A DNA stretch of 34,403 bases. Source: a virus. The translations under genes were made by a program, and so were the position numbers. The stretch lies in IMG/VR virus record IMGVR_UViG_3300044631_000748, positions 1-34,403 of that record. One strand, written 5' to 3'. Positions within the stretch are counted from its first letter, which is position 1, and each line of letters begins with the position of its first letter. Below are positions 1 to 6,700 of the stretch, one piece after another. Under the pieces are notes generated by a model that searched no databases, was not told where the DNA came from, and worked only from the letters and a program-made list of their open reading frames with translations.

Positions 1-54
1 ATCGAAAAATCTTGGGTGATTCAAGATTTAACTCAATGGCTATCTGAGAAATGA
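1..54 (+). CDS. Resolvase-like nuclease, C-terminal end only (duplicate of 3' end of 33983-34330)
   Basis: The first 17 codons plus stop read IEKSWVIQDLTQWLSEK, the same as the end of the nuclease gene at 33983-34330. This is the assembly overlap and not a second gene. Its stop overlaps the whiB start (ATGA). Confidence 0.9.
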   Translation: MEKSWVIQDLTQWLSEK

Positions 55-127
55 GAGCAATTGAATTCCTATCTGATTCCCCCAAATTTCCAAATGCGCT
101 CTGCGCAAAGTTGGAAAACAAAGACTA
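1..127. repeat. Terminal direct repeat, copy 1 (circle overlap)
   Basis: These 127 bases are identical to 34277-34403. The length 127 matches a common maximum k-mer of short-read assemblers, so the repeat most likely marks a circular contig rather than a biological terminal redundancy. It holds the last 18 codons of the resolvase-like gene and the first part of whiB. Confidence 0.93.
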
Positions 128-527
128 TTTCTTTCCCGATGGAAAGATACTAGAGGCAGAGCGCCTCCCAGAGTTGCAAGCAATTTGCAGCATCTGCATA
201 CATAGAAAGGAATGCTTGGAATACGCTATAAAGGAGCAAATCCGATTCGGCATTTGGGGTGGAACTACTGGCGAGATGCGCAGGAGATTATTTAAAAAAC
301 AATCTCTGTTCGTGGAACGCAAGGGTAAAGCCAAAACTGTTCGTAAAATGTACGATGAAGGAAATACTCCTCAACACATAGCATCTTTTCTGCAAGTGAA
401 TCTATCTTATGTAAAGGAGATGATTCGCCGCTACGAAAAGGTGAAAATGAAAGGAGCAATCCAATCAAACCTGAATATAGAAAAGTTACACAAAGAGTTG
501 CGCTCATCATCGGGGTCAGCGCAATGA
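51..527 (+). CDS. whiB: WhiB-family iron-sulfur transcriptional regulator
   Basis: 158 aa. It has the four-cysteine WhiB signature: C18, then C46-x2-C49-x5-C55, followed by the GIWGG turn at residues 67-71 and a basic stretch (MRRRLFKK) that in this family contacts DNA and the sigma factor. WhiB proteins bind a 4Fe-4S cluster and work with the host primary sigma factor; they are essentially confined to actinobacteria and their phages, so this gene sets the host phylum. Residues ~95-135 (VRKMYDEGNTPQHIASFLQ...) look like an added helix-turn-helix, making the protein longer than a minimal ~80-100 aa WhiB. The start ATG overlaps the stop of the upstream nuclease gene and the stop overlaps the next start, so it is translationally coupled in the early operon. 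Probable role: redirecting host transcription or modulating lysogeny. Confidence 0.93.
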   Translation: MRAIEFLSDSPKFPNALCAKLENKDYFFPDGKILEAERLPELQAICSICIHRKECLEYAIKEQIRFGIWGGTTGEMRRRLFKKQSLFVERKGKAKTVRKMYDEGNTPQHIASFLQVNLSYVKEMIRRYEKVKMKGAIQSNLNIEKLHKELRSSSGSAQ

Positions 528-883
528 CCTCTTTATTAATTAGTGCAGTAAATCCTCAAGTGGCAATCCCAATTGAGAAAAAACTCCTAATTGAGCAAGT
601 CGATGCTAGGCAACTAGCAAAAGAGTTGTTAGATAAAGAGGATTTTAAATGTTGGGATCAACTAATGCTTAAAGAGAGCAATTGGAATGATCGCAAGAAT
701 CCAGTTAGTTCAGCCGAAGGTGTTGGGCAGTTACTGGATGGAACTATGGAGAACCTGGGAATGAAACGCTCAGAGGCTCCAGCAGCGCAAATGGTTGCAG
801 CCCTTGCCTATCTTGGGCGGCACTATGGTTCAGGCGGTGCTTGCAAAGCCTGGGCAAAATGGCAAAAACACAAATACTGGTAA
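524..883 (+). CDS. Lytic transglycosylase-like (SLT/Rpf-type lysozyme fold) protein
   Basis: 119 aa, ATGA overlap with whiB. Residues ~43-119 fit the goose-lysozyme/SLT pattern of actinobacterial muralytic domains: CWDQLMLKESNWN with candidate catalytic Glu51, then NPVSSAEGVGQ, a methionine-containing helix, a segment with AALAYLGRHYG, and a C-terminal AWAKWQ...YW. Family members cleave peptidoglycan glycan strands. No clear signal peptide is visible; the N-terminal ~20 residues are only mildly hydrophobic. Its place directly behind whiB in the early operon, far from the lysis genes at 27410-28316, is unusual. It could help genome entry if packaged, remodel the wall early, or have lost activity. 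Confidence 0.7.
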   Translation: MTSLLISAVNPQVAIPIEKKLLIEQVDARQLAKELLDKEDFKCWDQLMLKESNWNDRKNPVSSAEGVGQLLDGTMENLGMKRSEAPAAQMVAALAYLGRHYGSGGACKAWAKWQKHKYW

Positions 884-903
884 ACAACTAAGGGGGTAAA
901 TCA

Positions 904-1224
904 GTGAGTGTAGAAATTGAAACAGGTGTTGTTGATTTTGATGGCAACACCGCATCTTGGCTAGAGAATTACAAAAATGCTTTAGCCAAGATCAAAGAAT
1001 GGCAAGAGGTTGCCGATGTTGCTAGAGCGCACATCGAGCAATCTCTTGGCGATGCTGAAGTTGGTATGTATCAAAATCGGCCAGTAGTTCGATGGAGTTT
1101 TGTTGAAACTAGGCGATTTGATGTAAAGCGTGCGAAGGAGATTTTACCGCCGCAGGTTTTAGATACTTTAGAAGTTATTACAAACTCTCGGCGTTTTGCA
1201 ATCGTGGAGCCAGATAATGAGTAG
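904..1224 (+). CDS. Hypothetical protein, probable partner of the RecB/Cas4-like nuclease
   Basis: 106 aa with a GTG start, preceded by a strong AAGGGGG ribosome site 7 bases upstream. The N-terminal part predicts a helical region (residues ~20-50). The C-terminal part (SLGDAEVGMYQNRPVVRW..., RRFDVKRAKEILP) resembles a module I know from actinophage recombination loci, where it sits beside or is fused to YqaJ/RecB-type exonucleases. No catalytic residues are recognisable. It lies just before the nuclease gene and a 30-codon acidic ORF. Function is inferred from context only. Confidence 0.7.
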   Translation: MSVEIETGVVDFDGNTASWLENYKNALAKIKEWQEVADVARAHIEQSLGDAEVGMYQNRPVVRWSFVETRRFDVKRAKEILPPQVLDTLEVITNSRRFAIVEPDNE

Positions 1225-1309
1225 TATCATTCCTGCTCCAATGATTGACACACCGCCATTTAATCCAATAACTCCAGATGAATATGATGATGATGAGGAT
1301 GATGAATAA
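1217..1309 (+). CDS. Small acidic peptide (30 aa)
   Basis: ATG at 1217 overlaps the stop of the upstream gene and its stop (1307-1309) overlaps the ATG at 1302 of the nuclease. The product is Pro-rich, then ends in a run of Asp/Glu (EYDDDEDDE). It may be a real micro-protein or simply a translated bridge that couples the two neighbouring genes. No family recognised. Confidence 0.4.
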   Translation: MSSIIPAPMIDTPPFNPITPDEYDDDEDDE

Positions 1310-2039
1310 CTTAGTAGCACCAAATAAACCAAGCAAGCAAATGGCAATGGATATTGCAAAGATCATTACCGATGCTGGAACTTGGACTCCAAGGAGTAAG
1401 CAAGTATCTATTGGCCCATCTGAGATTGGCCACGAATGCTTGCGCAGATTAGCCTATAAGTTAATTGATATTCCAAAGGTTAATGAAGGCTCCAATGGTA
1501 ATTGGGCTGCTCAAGTTGGAACTGCAATTCACGCCCATCTAGCAGAAATCTTTGAGAAAATAGAAGGTTTCAAAACGGAACAAAAGGTAACCATCAGAGG
1601 TGGGCTATCTGGAACTGTTGATCTCTATGATGAGGTTCGTGGCATCGTAATGGATTGGAAAACAACTGGTGCTAGTGGACTAAAAGAACGCCGATCTAGT
1701 GGCGCTACAACTCAACAACAAATTCAAGTTCAATTATACGGCTACGGCTTAGCCCAACAGGGTTTGCTAGTAAATCAAGTTGCACTTATCTATCTACCAA
1801 CATCAGGTGGTATAGATGATATGCACATTGAACTTTATGATTACGATGAACAAATCGCACTGGCGGCCCTAGCGAGATTAGATAATTTATATGCGCTGCT
1901 TACATCAATTGATGTTGAGCAGTTTCCGTCAATGTGGGCAGTTATTCCAAAAGTCAGCAGCCGACTTTGTAATTACTGCCCATATTTCCAACCATTCTCA
2001 AAGGATGAATCAGTTGCTTGTGCTGGAGATACAATATGA
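1302..2039 (+). CDS. Cas4/RecB-like PD-(D/E)XK exonuclease with Fe-S cysteines
   Basis: 245 aa from the ATG at 1302; an upstream ATG at 1278 would add MNMMMMRM and is less likely. Nuclease motifs are GTAIH (motif I His), GTVDLY with Asp107, MDWKTT with Asp118 and Lys120, and QVQLYGYG (motif QxxxY type). One cysteine before the core (C46) and three at the C terminus (C223, C226, C240) match the 4Fe-4S layout of Cas4/AddB nucleases. Such phage enzymes resect DNA ends for recombination. Next to an ssDNA-binding-type gene it forms a compact recombination module; no RecT/Beta annealase is seen, so the SSB-like protein may serve that need. No cas genes or CRISPR are present. Confidence 0.87.
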   Translation: MNNLVAPNKPSKQMAMDIAKIITDAGTWTPRSKQVSIGPSEIGHECLRRLAYKLIDIPKVNEGSNGNWAAQVGTAIHAHLAEIFEKIEGFKTEQKVTIRGGLSGTVDLYDEVRGIVMDWKTTGASGLKERRSSGATTQQQIQVQLYGYGLAQQGLLVNQVALIYLPTSGGIDDMHIELYDYDEQIALAALARLDNLYALLTSIDVEQFPSMWAVIPKVSSRLCNYCPYFQPFSKDESVACAGDTI

Positions 2040-2164
2040 GTTTAGATGAAGCAACGATTAATGATTTAAAAAGGTTGAAAGAGGAATTAGAATCAAATCT
2101 AATTCACCAACAACAAATGCAACACCCAATCCAAACAACCAATCAAACAGAAAAGGGGGAATGA
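2036..2164 (+). CDS. Small hypothetical protein (42 aa), possible coiled coil
   Basis: The ATG overlaps the nuclease stop (ATGA) and the stop overlaps the next gene's ATG region. The N-terminal 20 residues (LDEATINDLKRLKEELESN) have heptad-like spacing of leucines and charges, then a Gln-rich tail. No family recognised. The gene carries the ribosome binding site of the following gene in its last codons. Confidence 0.55.
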   Translation: MSLDEATINDLKRLKEELESNLIHQQQMQHPIQTTNQTEKGE

Positions 2165-2166
2165 GA

Positions 2167-2625
2167 ATGACCTTCTCACCACCATCAATGAACGAAAGCG
2201 GCCCAAAGGTTGCTGACTTAGCAGGACAGTTACTAATCATCACTCCAACTGATTACAAAGTAGGCATCAAAACAATACACGGCGATGCTGAGGCGGTAGA
2301 GGTATCTCTAGTAAACCTAGATACCAACAAAACTTACGATAGCGTTTTATTTTTCAATGTTGCGCTGCGCAGTGCTTTAAAACAAAAGATCGGACAGAAG
2401 GTTCTAGCCCGAATTGGGCAGGGAACTGCAAAGCCAGGTAAATCTGCTCCTTGGATTTTGCTGGATGCAACCACTGATCAGGCTGCACTGGCAAAAGCAA
2501 ATGCTTATTTAGCAACAGCCTCGGCTCCTGCCCCTGCGGTAGCAGCGGCGGTGCCTGCGGCGAACGGCACCATAACTCCTGAAGTTGCAGCATTACTGGC
2601 ACAATTAGGGGCTAAACCAGTTTAA
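2167..2625 (+). CDS. Phage ssDNA-binding-type (OB-fold) protein
   Basis: 152 aa from the ATG at 2167, chosen because AAGGGGG at 2153-2159 lies 7 bases upstream; the ATG at 2161 would be too close. Residues ~10-105 show the pattern I associate with the conserved actinophage ssDNA-binding protein: PKVADLAGQLLII, a central beta-rich segment, VLARIGQGTAKPGKSAPW, and ILLDATTDQ. The tail is Ala/Pro-rich and flexible, ending in a short amphipathic helix, as often seen in SSBs. It follows the exonuclease in the recombination/replication operon. Likely coats single-stranded DNA during replication or annealing. Confidence 0.65.
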   Translation: MTFSPPSMNESGPKVADLAGQLLIITPTDYKVGIKTIHGDAEAVEVSLVNLDTNKTYDSVLFFNVALRSALKQKIGQKVLARIGQGTAKPGKSAPWILLDATTDQAALAKANAYLATASAPAPAVAAAVPAANGTITPEVAALLAQLGAKPV

Positions 2626-2631
2626 AACATT

Positions 2632-2665
2632 CTTGGCAATTTTAACCTTCCTTTTAATTGCCAAG
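2632..2665 (+). promoter_or_regulatory. Intergenic stem-loop (10-bp perfect stem)
   Basis: CTTGGCAATT (2632-2641) pairs perfectly with AATTGCCAAG (2656-2665) across a 14-base pyrimidine-rich loop. No T-tract follows, so it does not look like a standard intrinsic terminator. It abuts a tRNA-like fold, and the two together may form one structured RNA or an mRNA processing site. Confidence 0.6.
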
Positions 2666-2668
2666 ATA

Positions 2669-2729
2669 GCAAGCGCCTGGCGGCTTTCCTGGGGGAAAAG
2701 TTGGTTCGATTCCAACGCTTGCACTACCA
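2669..2729 (+). ncRNA. tRNA-like element lacking a D-arm
   Basis: About 61 bases. The acceptor-like stem is GCAAGCG (2669-2675) with CGCTTGC (2716-2722). A canonical T-arm follows the pattern G-TTGG-TTCGATT-CCAA-C at 2700-2716, and the 3' end is ACTACCA. Between acceptor and T-arm only ~25 bases remain, holding one hairpin (TTTCC/GGAAA) and no D-arm. Read as an anticodon arm, the loop is CTGGGGG, with T33 and a GGG (Pro) triplet. Too short for a canonical tRNA; it may be a degenerate tRNA, a tRNA mimic, or a processing signal between genes. Confidence 0.5.
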
Positions 2730-2749
2730 AACTTTGATTGGGGGTTGCA

Positions 2750-2920
2750 ATGCCGTTTTATGAATTTAATTGCAGTAGATGCAATGTTAATACTGAATTG
2801 CAAAGTAGTATGAGCGATGATGTTAAATCTCCCCAATGTAATAAATGCGGTGCAGAGATGCGCCGAGTTTATTCTCCAACACCTGCAATTTTTAAAGGAA
2901 GCGGATGGGGTGGCAAGTGA
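2750..2920 (+). CDS. FmdB-like zinc ribbon protein
   Basis: 56 aa from the ATG at 2750. Two CxxC knuckles (FNCSRC and CNKCG) and the C-terminal FKGSGWGG match the FmdB/putative regulatory zinc-ribbon family, small proteins common in bacteria and phages whose biochemical role is unclear. It starts 20 bases after the tRNA-like element and its end overlaps the start of the methyltransferase. A possible TTG start at 2738 would add four residues. Confidence 0.85.
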   Translation: MPFYEFNCSRCNVNTELQSSMSDDVKSPQCNKCGAEMRRVYSPTPAIFKGSGWGGK

Positions 2921-4335
2921 AACAATTAACAGCAGTATCTCTTTTTGCAGGTGTTGGTGGTTTTGATTTAGCACTAGAACGCAGCGGTGTAAAAGTTGTG
3001 GCTAGTGTTGAGATAGATCAAAAGGCATCAGCAATACTTGCAAAGCAATTTCCCAATTCAAAATTATTCAACGATATAAAGGGGGTAACAGGTGAACAAC
3101 TTATCAACGCAGGATTCGATCCTAGGAATGGAATTATTACAGGAGGATTCCCCTGCCAAGATTTATCAATGGCTGGAAAACGAGCAGGATTGGGTGGTGC
3201 TAGATCAGGATTATTCTGGGAAATCTGCCGATTGCTTGACGAAACAAAAGCGCAGAACTTTATCCTCGAAAATGTGCCTGGTTTACTTTCCTCAAATCAA
3301 GGAAAGGATATGGCCGCAGTTCTTGAAGCGTTGGTCGAGCGCGGGTATCGCATCGGATACAGGGTGCTTGATGCTCAATACTTCGGAGTTCCCCAACGAA
3401 GGCGTAGAGTGTTCATTGTCGGAAGTTTTGGAAACTCAGGGATTGCACCTGAAAAAGTATTGGCTATCGCCGAAGGCCGCTCAAGGTATCTTGAGGCGGG
3501 CAAACAAAAGAGGGAAAGTATTACCAGAAAGATTACAAAAGGCATTAGAAATTCAGAGTGGTGGAACGGCACCGATGTAGCAGATACATTAACAGTTTCA
3601 TCAAATGAACAAAGAATGCCTGATAAAAATAAAATGCAAATGATTGTGTTTAGCCCTCATCGTGAGGATGGTGCTAGGGTTAATGATGATGTTGTAAATA
3701 CTTTATTATCATCAATGGGAACTGGTGGAAATAATGTGCCAATGATTGCTGCTACCCTGCGTAGCGGTGGCGATGGTGGAGTTCCTTCGAGTAGAGGTGA
3801 AAATTTAGTTGTTACCTACCCAATGCACGGCGCAATGGTTGGCGCTCAAGATGATAATGGCCCTGATGGGTCAGGATTTTTAGGTGAAAATGATCCAAGT
3901 TATACATTAACGGCTAGTAGTCAGAATCGGCATGGTGTTGCAATTATTCATAACCCATCAACATTTGCAAATTATTCAGAACAAGAAATTGTAGGCACTT
4001 TAAGAGCAGGAATGCCCGCAGGTTCAGAGCCATTAGTTCAGGGATATAAAAAAAATATTGCTGAAAAGGATGAGGAACAATGGATGGAAACAGATGTTTC
4101 AAGAAATATATCTAGTTATGATAATAACCACGAAGCCAGAGTTACAGTTTTAGCCGAAAGTAATTCTGTTGTTCGCCGTCTAACACCTCTTGAATGCGAA
4201 AGGTTGCAGGGCTTCCCTGATGAATGGACTTCGGGGCAGGCTGATCAACACCGCTATAAGCAAATGGGCAATGCGGTAGCAGTGCCAGTGGTTGAATGGA
4301 TTATTAAAAGATTAGTGGGGGAGATCAATGCGTGA
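2905..4335 (+). CDS. dcm: DNA (cytosine-5) methyltransferase
   Basis: 476 aa C5-MTase with the motifs in order: FAGVGGFDLAL (motif I, SAM), GGFPCQDLS with catalytic Cys84 (motif IV), ENVPGL (motif VI), QRRRRVFIVG (motif VIII), and after a long target-recognition region RRLTPLECERLQGFPDEW (IX) and QMGNAVAVPV (X). The recognition region (residues ~220-420) repeats TLxA/TLxS units, as in other phage Dcm enzymes. It probably protects phage DNA from restriction. The ATG at 2905 has AAGGA 5 bases upstream; a GTG at 2917 overlapping the FmdB stop is the alternative. A second gene is nested in the +1 frame at 3092-3580. Confidence 0.95.
   Translation: MGWQVKQLTAVSLFAGVGGFDLALERSGVKVVASVEIDQKASAILAKQFPNSKLFNDIKGVTGEQLINAGFDPRNGIITGGFPCQDLSMAGKRAGLGGARSGLFWEICRLLDETKAQNFILENVPGLLSSNQGKDMAAVLEALVERGYRIGYRVLDAQYFGVPQRRRRVFIVGSFGNSGIAPEKVLAIAEGRSRYLEAGKQKRESITRKITKGIRNSEWWNGTDVADTLTVSSNEQRMPDKNKMQMIVFSPHREDGARVNDDVVNTLLSSMGTGGNNVPMIAATLRSGGDGGVPSSRGENLVVTYPMHGAMVGAQDDNGPDGSGFLGENDPSYTLTASSQNRHGVAIIHNPSTFANYSEQEIVGTLRAGMPAGSEPLVQGYKKNIAEKDEEQWMETDVSRNISSYDNNHEARVTVLAESNSVVRRLTPLECERLQGFPDEWTSGQADQHRYKQMGNAVAVPVVEWIIKRLVGEINA
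3092..3580 (+). CDS. Overprinted gene nested inside dcm
   Basis: 162 aa, wholly inside dcm in another frame. The GTG start has AAAGGGGG (3078-3085) 6 bases upstream, as good a ribosome site as any in this genome (compare the GTG gene at 904). The product looks like a folded protein, not a random shadow: CLVYFPQIKERIWPQFLKRW, NTSEFPNEGVECSLSEVLE, and a C-terminal KKYWLSPKAAQGILRRANKR block. I recall a phage family with an LSxKAxxGILRRAxxRGKxLP signature found beside or over cytosine methyltransferases. The same bases give AEGRSRYLEAGKQKRE in dcm. Function unknown; may partner the methyltransferase. Confidence 0.65.
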   Translation: MNNLSTQDSILGMELLQEDSPAKIYQWLENEQDWVVLDQDYSGKSADCLTKQKRRTLSSKMCLVYFPQIKERIWPQFLKRWSSAGIASDTGCLMLNTSEFPNEGVECSLSEVLETQGLHLKKYWLSPKAAQGILRRANKRGKVLPERLQKALEIQSGGTAPM

Positions 4336-4495
4336 TGGTGATTGCATTCATATCTTTAGCATTATTGGAAAACAAACCTGCGATCTTTGCAATCAACCAA
4401 CACACGAAATTAATTGGCAGAAACAAAACAAATTAAAAGAACAATGGCATCAAGATAACCCAGATGCTCAGTATGAGGGGTGGATGTCTATATGA
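4328..4495 (+). CDS. Small zinc-knuckle protein (55 aa)
   Basis: The ATG overlaps the end of dcm and the stop overlaps the primase start (ATGA). One CDLC knuckle is followed by NQPTHEINW and a charged helix (QKQNKLKEQWHQDNP). Similar short proteins with a single CxxC and an H/W-containing helix are common in phage replication operons; function unknown. Confidence 0.6.
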   Translation: MRDGDCIHIFSIIGKQTCDLCNQPTHEINWQKQNKLKEQWHQDNPDAQYEGWMSI

Positions 4496-6567
4496 ATGAT
4501 ATTTACCTATCAGCGCTGCAATTAGCCAAAGAAGGAATCTCAGTAGTTCCTGTTTCACTGGATGGTTCTAAGAAGCCTGCACCATTTACCTGGCGTAAAT
4601 ATCAAGAGGAACGCCCTACAACTCAAGAGTTAGTTGATTGGTTTAGCAAGGGAACTCAGCAAGGTGTTGGTGCTATCTGCGGAACAGTATCAGGCAACTT
4701 AGAGATGTTAGAACTTGAAGGTAGAGCAGTAGCAGCGCAAATTCACATTCAGGCAAAAGATATGGCTGAGAACTCTGGGCTAGGTGAACTCTGGCAAAAG
4801 ATTCAAGAAGGCTATTGCGAAGTTACACCATCGGGCGGAATCCATTGGTTATACCGAATAAAAGATGGATTAGTTCCTGGCAATCAAAAACTTGCAAGGC
4901 GGCCAGGTGAGAACGGTGGCGTTGATGTACTTTGTGAAACTAGAGGTGAAGGAGGCTTTGTAATCCTGGCTCCATCAGGAGGAGCCTGCCACCCATCAGG
5001 TGAGCCTTGGAAAATGTTAAGTGGCTCCATCGCCACAATTCCTACTATTACATTTGCAGAGCGTGAAGCACTGTTCTCCATCTTTAAATGCTTTGATGAG
5101 ATGCCAAAGGTTGAAAACATCGCTCAAGAGATTAAGAGCCGTGAAGTTAATCTTTCCCTACCAGGAGATGATTACAACTCTAAAGTTTCTTGGGATCAAA
5201 TTCTTACCCCACTTGGGTGGTCAAAGGTTTATACAAAAAATGATGCAACTGCTTGGCGCAGACCAGGCAAAGCCGAAGGCATCAGCGCAACAACAAACTT
5301 TAATGGCAAAGATAATCTCTATGTGTTCACCACATCAACAATCTTTGAATCAGAGCATTCCTATTCCAAGTTCGCAGCGTTCGCCACATTAGAACACTCT
5401 GGCGATTTCAAGGCTGCTGCCTCTGCCTTGCGAAGCCAGGGCTACGGCAAGCCGATAGAACTTAACACCTTACAAAACTTACAAACTCACTCACCATCCT
5501 TAGTTACCTTGCGGGATGAGAATGAGGAGGTAACAACCTCATCTTGGATTCCAGATTTTATTAATGCAGATAATATCTTTGATGAACCAGAGCCATCAAT
5601 TCTTGCTCGCCTTGATGGGCATTGTATTTTTTATGCTGGCAAGATCAACGCACTCTTTGGCGAATCTGAATCAGGTAAAACTTGGATAGCACTTGAGGCA
5701 GTGAGGCAAGAGTTAGAAAAAGGCAACACTGTTTTCTATTTAGACTTCGAGGATTCAGTAAGAGGAATCTATAATCGATTAAACACGCTAGGAGCCGATT
5801 TAAGGCAGTTTAAAACCTTTCTGTATAGTAACCCATCAGAACCACTTACTGCGGGCGCTAGAGAGGTGTTATTGGGCAAAATAGACTACTTCAAGCCCTC
5901 TCTTATCGTTGTTGATGGCGTAAACGCTGCAATGAATGTAATGGGGTTGGATTTAGAGAAAAATAAGGATGCCACATCTTTTAGCCAAGAGGTTCTTAGG
6001 CCGATGAGATTACACAACGCTGCGATCTTAACAATTGATCATGTTACTAAATCTAAAGATAATCGTGGTAACTACGCCATCGGCGCCCAAGCAAAGCGGG
6101 CCGACATCGACGGCTGCGCAGTTGCAGTTGAGGTTGAGATTGCATTTGGCCGTGGCATTGACGGCGCCCTAGCGCTTAAGGTTACGAAGGATCGCCCTGG
6201 CTTTGTCAGGGCCATCTGCCAGGAGGGTAAAAACCTTGGCGTTGCAAATATCAAAGCACTGGCAACTGGAAATATAAAGATAACCATTGAAGGTGCCACC
6301 GCCGAGGTTATGAATATAGAAAAGAAAATGGAACAGGTTTCAACCTTCATGGCAGAGCATGGGGTTGAGATGGGCAAGAATGAGATTGCAACTAGATTGC
6401 GAAAAGATGGGCATTCCATTGGCAATGACAATATGAAAGTAATTTTAGAATCTCTGGTAAATCGTAGGTGCCTATCGGTTCGCAGGGTTGGCCAGAAGTC
6501 TTTGTACCAATATGAAATGCAATATTTGGCCAATGATTTAAAGAATTTGCCTGTGGATAACTTATGA
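4492..6567 (+). CDS. Bifunctional primase/polymerase (PrimPol) - RepA-like helicase
   Basis: 691 aa from the ATG at 4492 (overlaps the previous stop); a GTG at 4480 is possible. N-terminal residues ~5-220 form a PrimPol domain: ALQLAKEGISVVPV, GAICGTVSGNLEMLELEG, CEVTPSGGIHWLYRI, GGVDVLCETRGEGGF. The second half is a RecA-fold ATPase: Walker A GESESGKT at residues 390-397, Walker B LIVVDGVN, then ILTIDHVTK, typical of RepA/hexameric helicases. The last ~70 residues look like a winged helix (MGKNEIATRLRKDGHS). Together they prime and unwind DNA at the origin; no phage DNA polymerase gene is present. The GC-rich repeat cluster directly downstream is the best origin candidate. Confidence 0.92.
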   Translation: MNDIYLSALQLAKEGISVVPVSLDGSKKPAPFTWRKYQEERPTTQELVDWFSKGTQQGVGAICGTVSGNLEMLELEGRAVAAQIHIQAKDMAENSGLGELWQKIQEGYCEVTPSGGIHWLYRIKDGLVPGNQKLARRPGENGGVDVLCETRGEGGFVILAPSGGACHPSGEPWKMLSGSIATIPTITFAEREALFSIFKCFDEMPKVENIAQEIKSREVNLSLPGDDYNSKVSWDQILTPLGWSKVYTKNDATAWRRPGKAEGISATTNFNGKDNLYVFTTSTIFESEHSYSKFAAFATLEHSGDFKAAASALRSQGYGKPIELNTLQNLQTHSPSLVTLRDENEEVTTSSWIPDFINADNIFDEPEPSILARLDGHCIFYAGKINALFGESESGKTWIALEAVRQELEKGNTVFYLDFEDSVRGIYNRLNTLGADLRQFKTFLYSNPSEPLTAGAREVLLGKIDYFKPSLIVVDGVNAAMNVMGLDLEKNKDATSFSQEVLRPMRLHNAAILTIDHVTKSKDNRGNYAIGAQAKRADIDGCAVAVEVEIAFGRGIDGALALKVTKDRPGFVRAICQEGKNLGVANIKALATGNIKITIEGATAEVMNIEKKMEQVSTFMAEHGVEMGKNEIATRLRKDGHSIGNDNMKVILESLVNRRCLSVRRVGQKSLYQYEMQYLANDLKNLPVDNL

Positions 6568-6574
6568 AAAACAA

Positions 6575-6679
6575 CCGATCCGCCGATCCGCAACCGATCC
6601 GCCGAACCTGCGGATTTCTGCCATATAACCGATCCGTGCCTTCCCCCCCTTATAGGGGGGAGGCGGATCGGTGGTTCGG
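6575..6679. repeat. Iteron-like CCGATCCG repeats and GC-rich hairpin (candidate origin)
   Basis: CCGATCCG occurs four times directly (6575, 6583, 6594, 6629) and once inverted (CGGATCGG, 6664-6671). CCGAACC (6602) is matched by GGTTCGG (6673). At the centre a C-tract and a G-tract form a hairpin around TAT (left arm ends CCCCCCT at 6650, right arm AGGGGGG at 6654-6660), nested in the CCGATCCG inverted pair. The block is GC-rich in an AT-rich genome and directly follows the PrimPol-helicase gene. Iterons beside the replication initiator are the usual origin layout; a terminator or operator is the alternative. Confidence 0.6.
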
Positions 6680-6700
6680 TATGCGTAGAGGATCAGTGCT

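Noticed and set aside
2669-2729. Canonical tRNA gene
   Set aside because: Too short, no D-arm, no CCA directly after a discriminator base; kept only as a tRNA-like element.
6072-6593. 173-codon minus-strand frame opposite the primase-helicase
   Set aside because: Antisense to a well-supported gene with motif-complete protein; no ribosome site or family pattern.
6575-6679. CRISPR-like repeats
   Set aside because: Repeats are 8 bases with irregular spacing, no spacers of constant length; iterons fit better.
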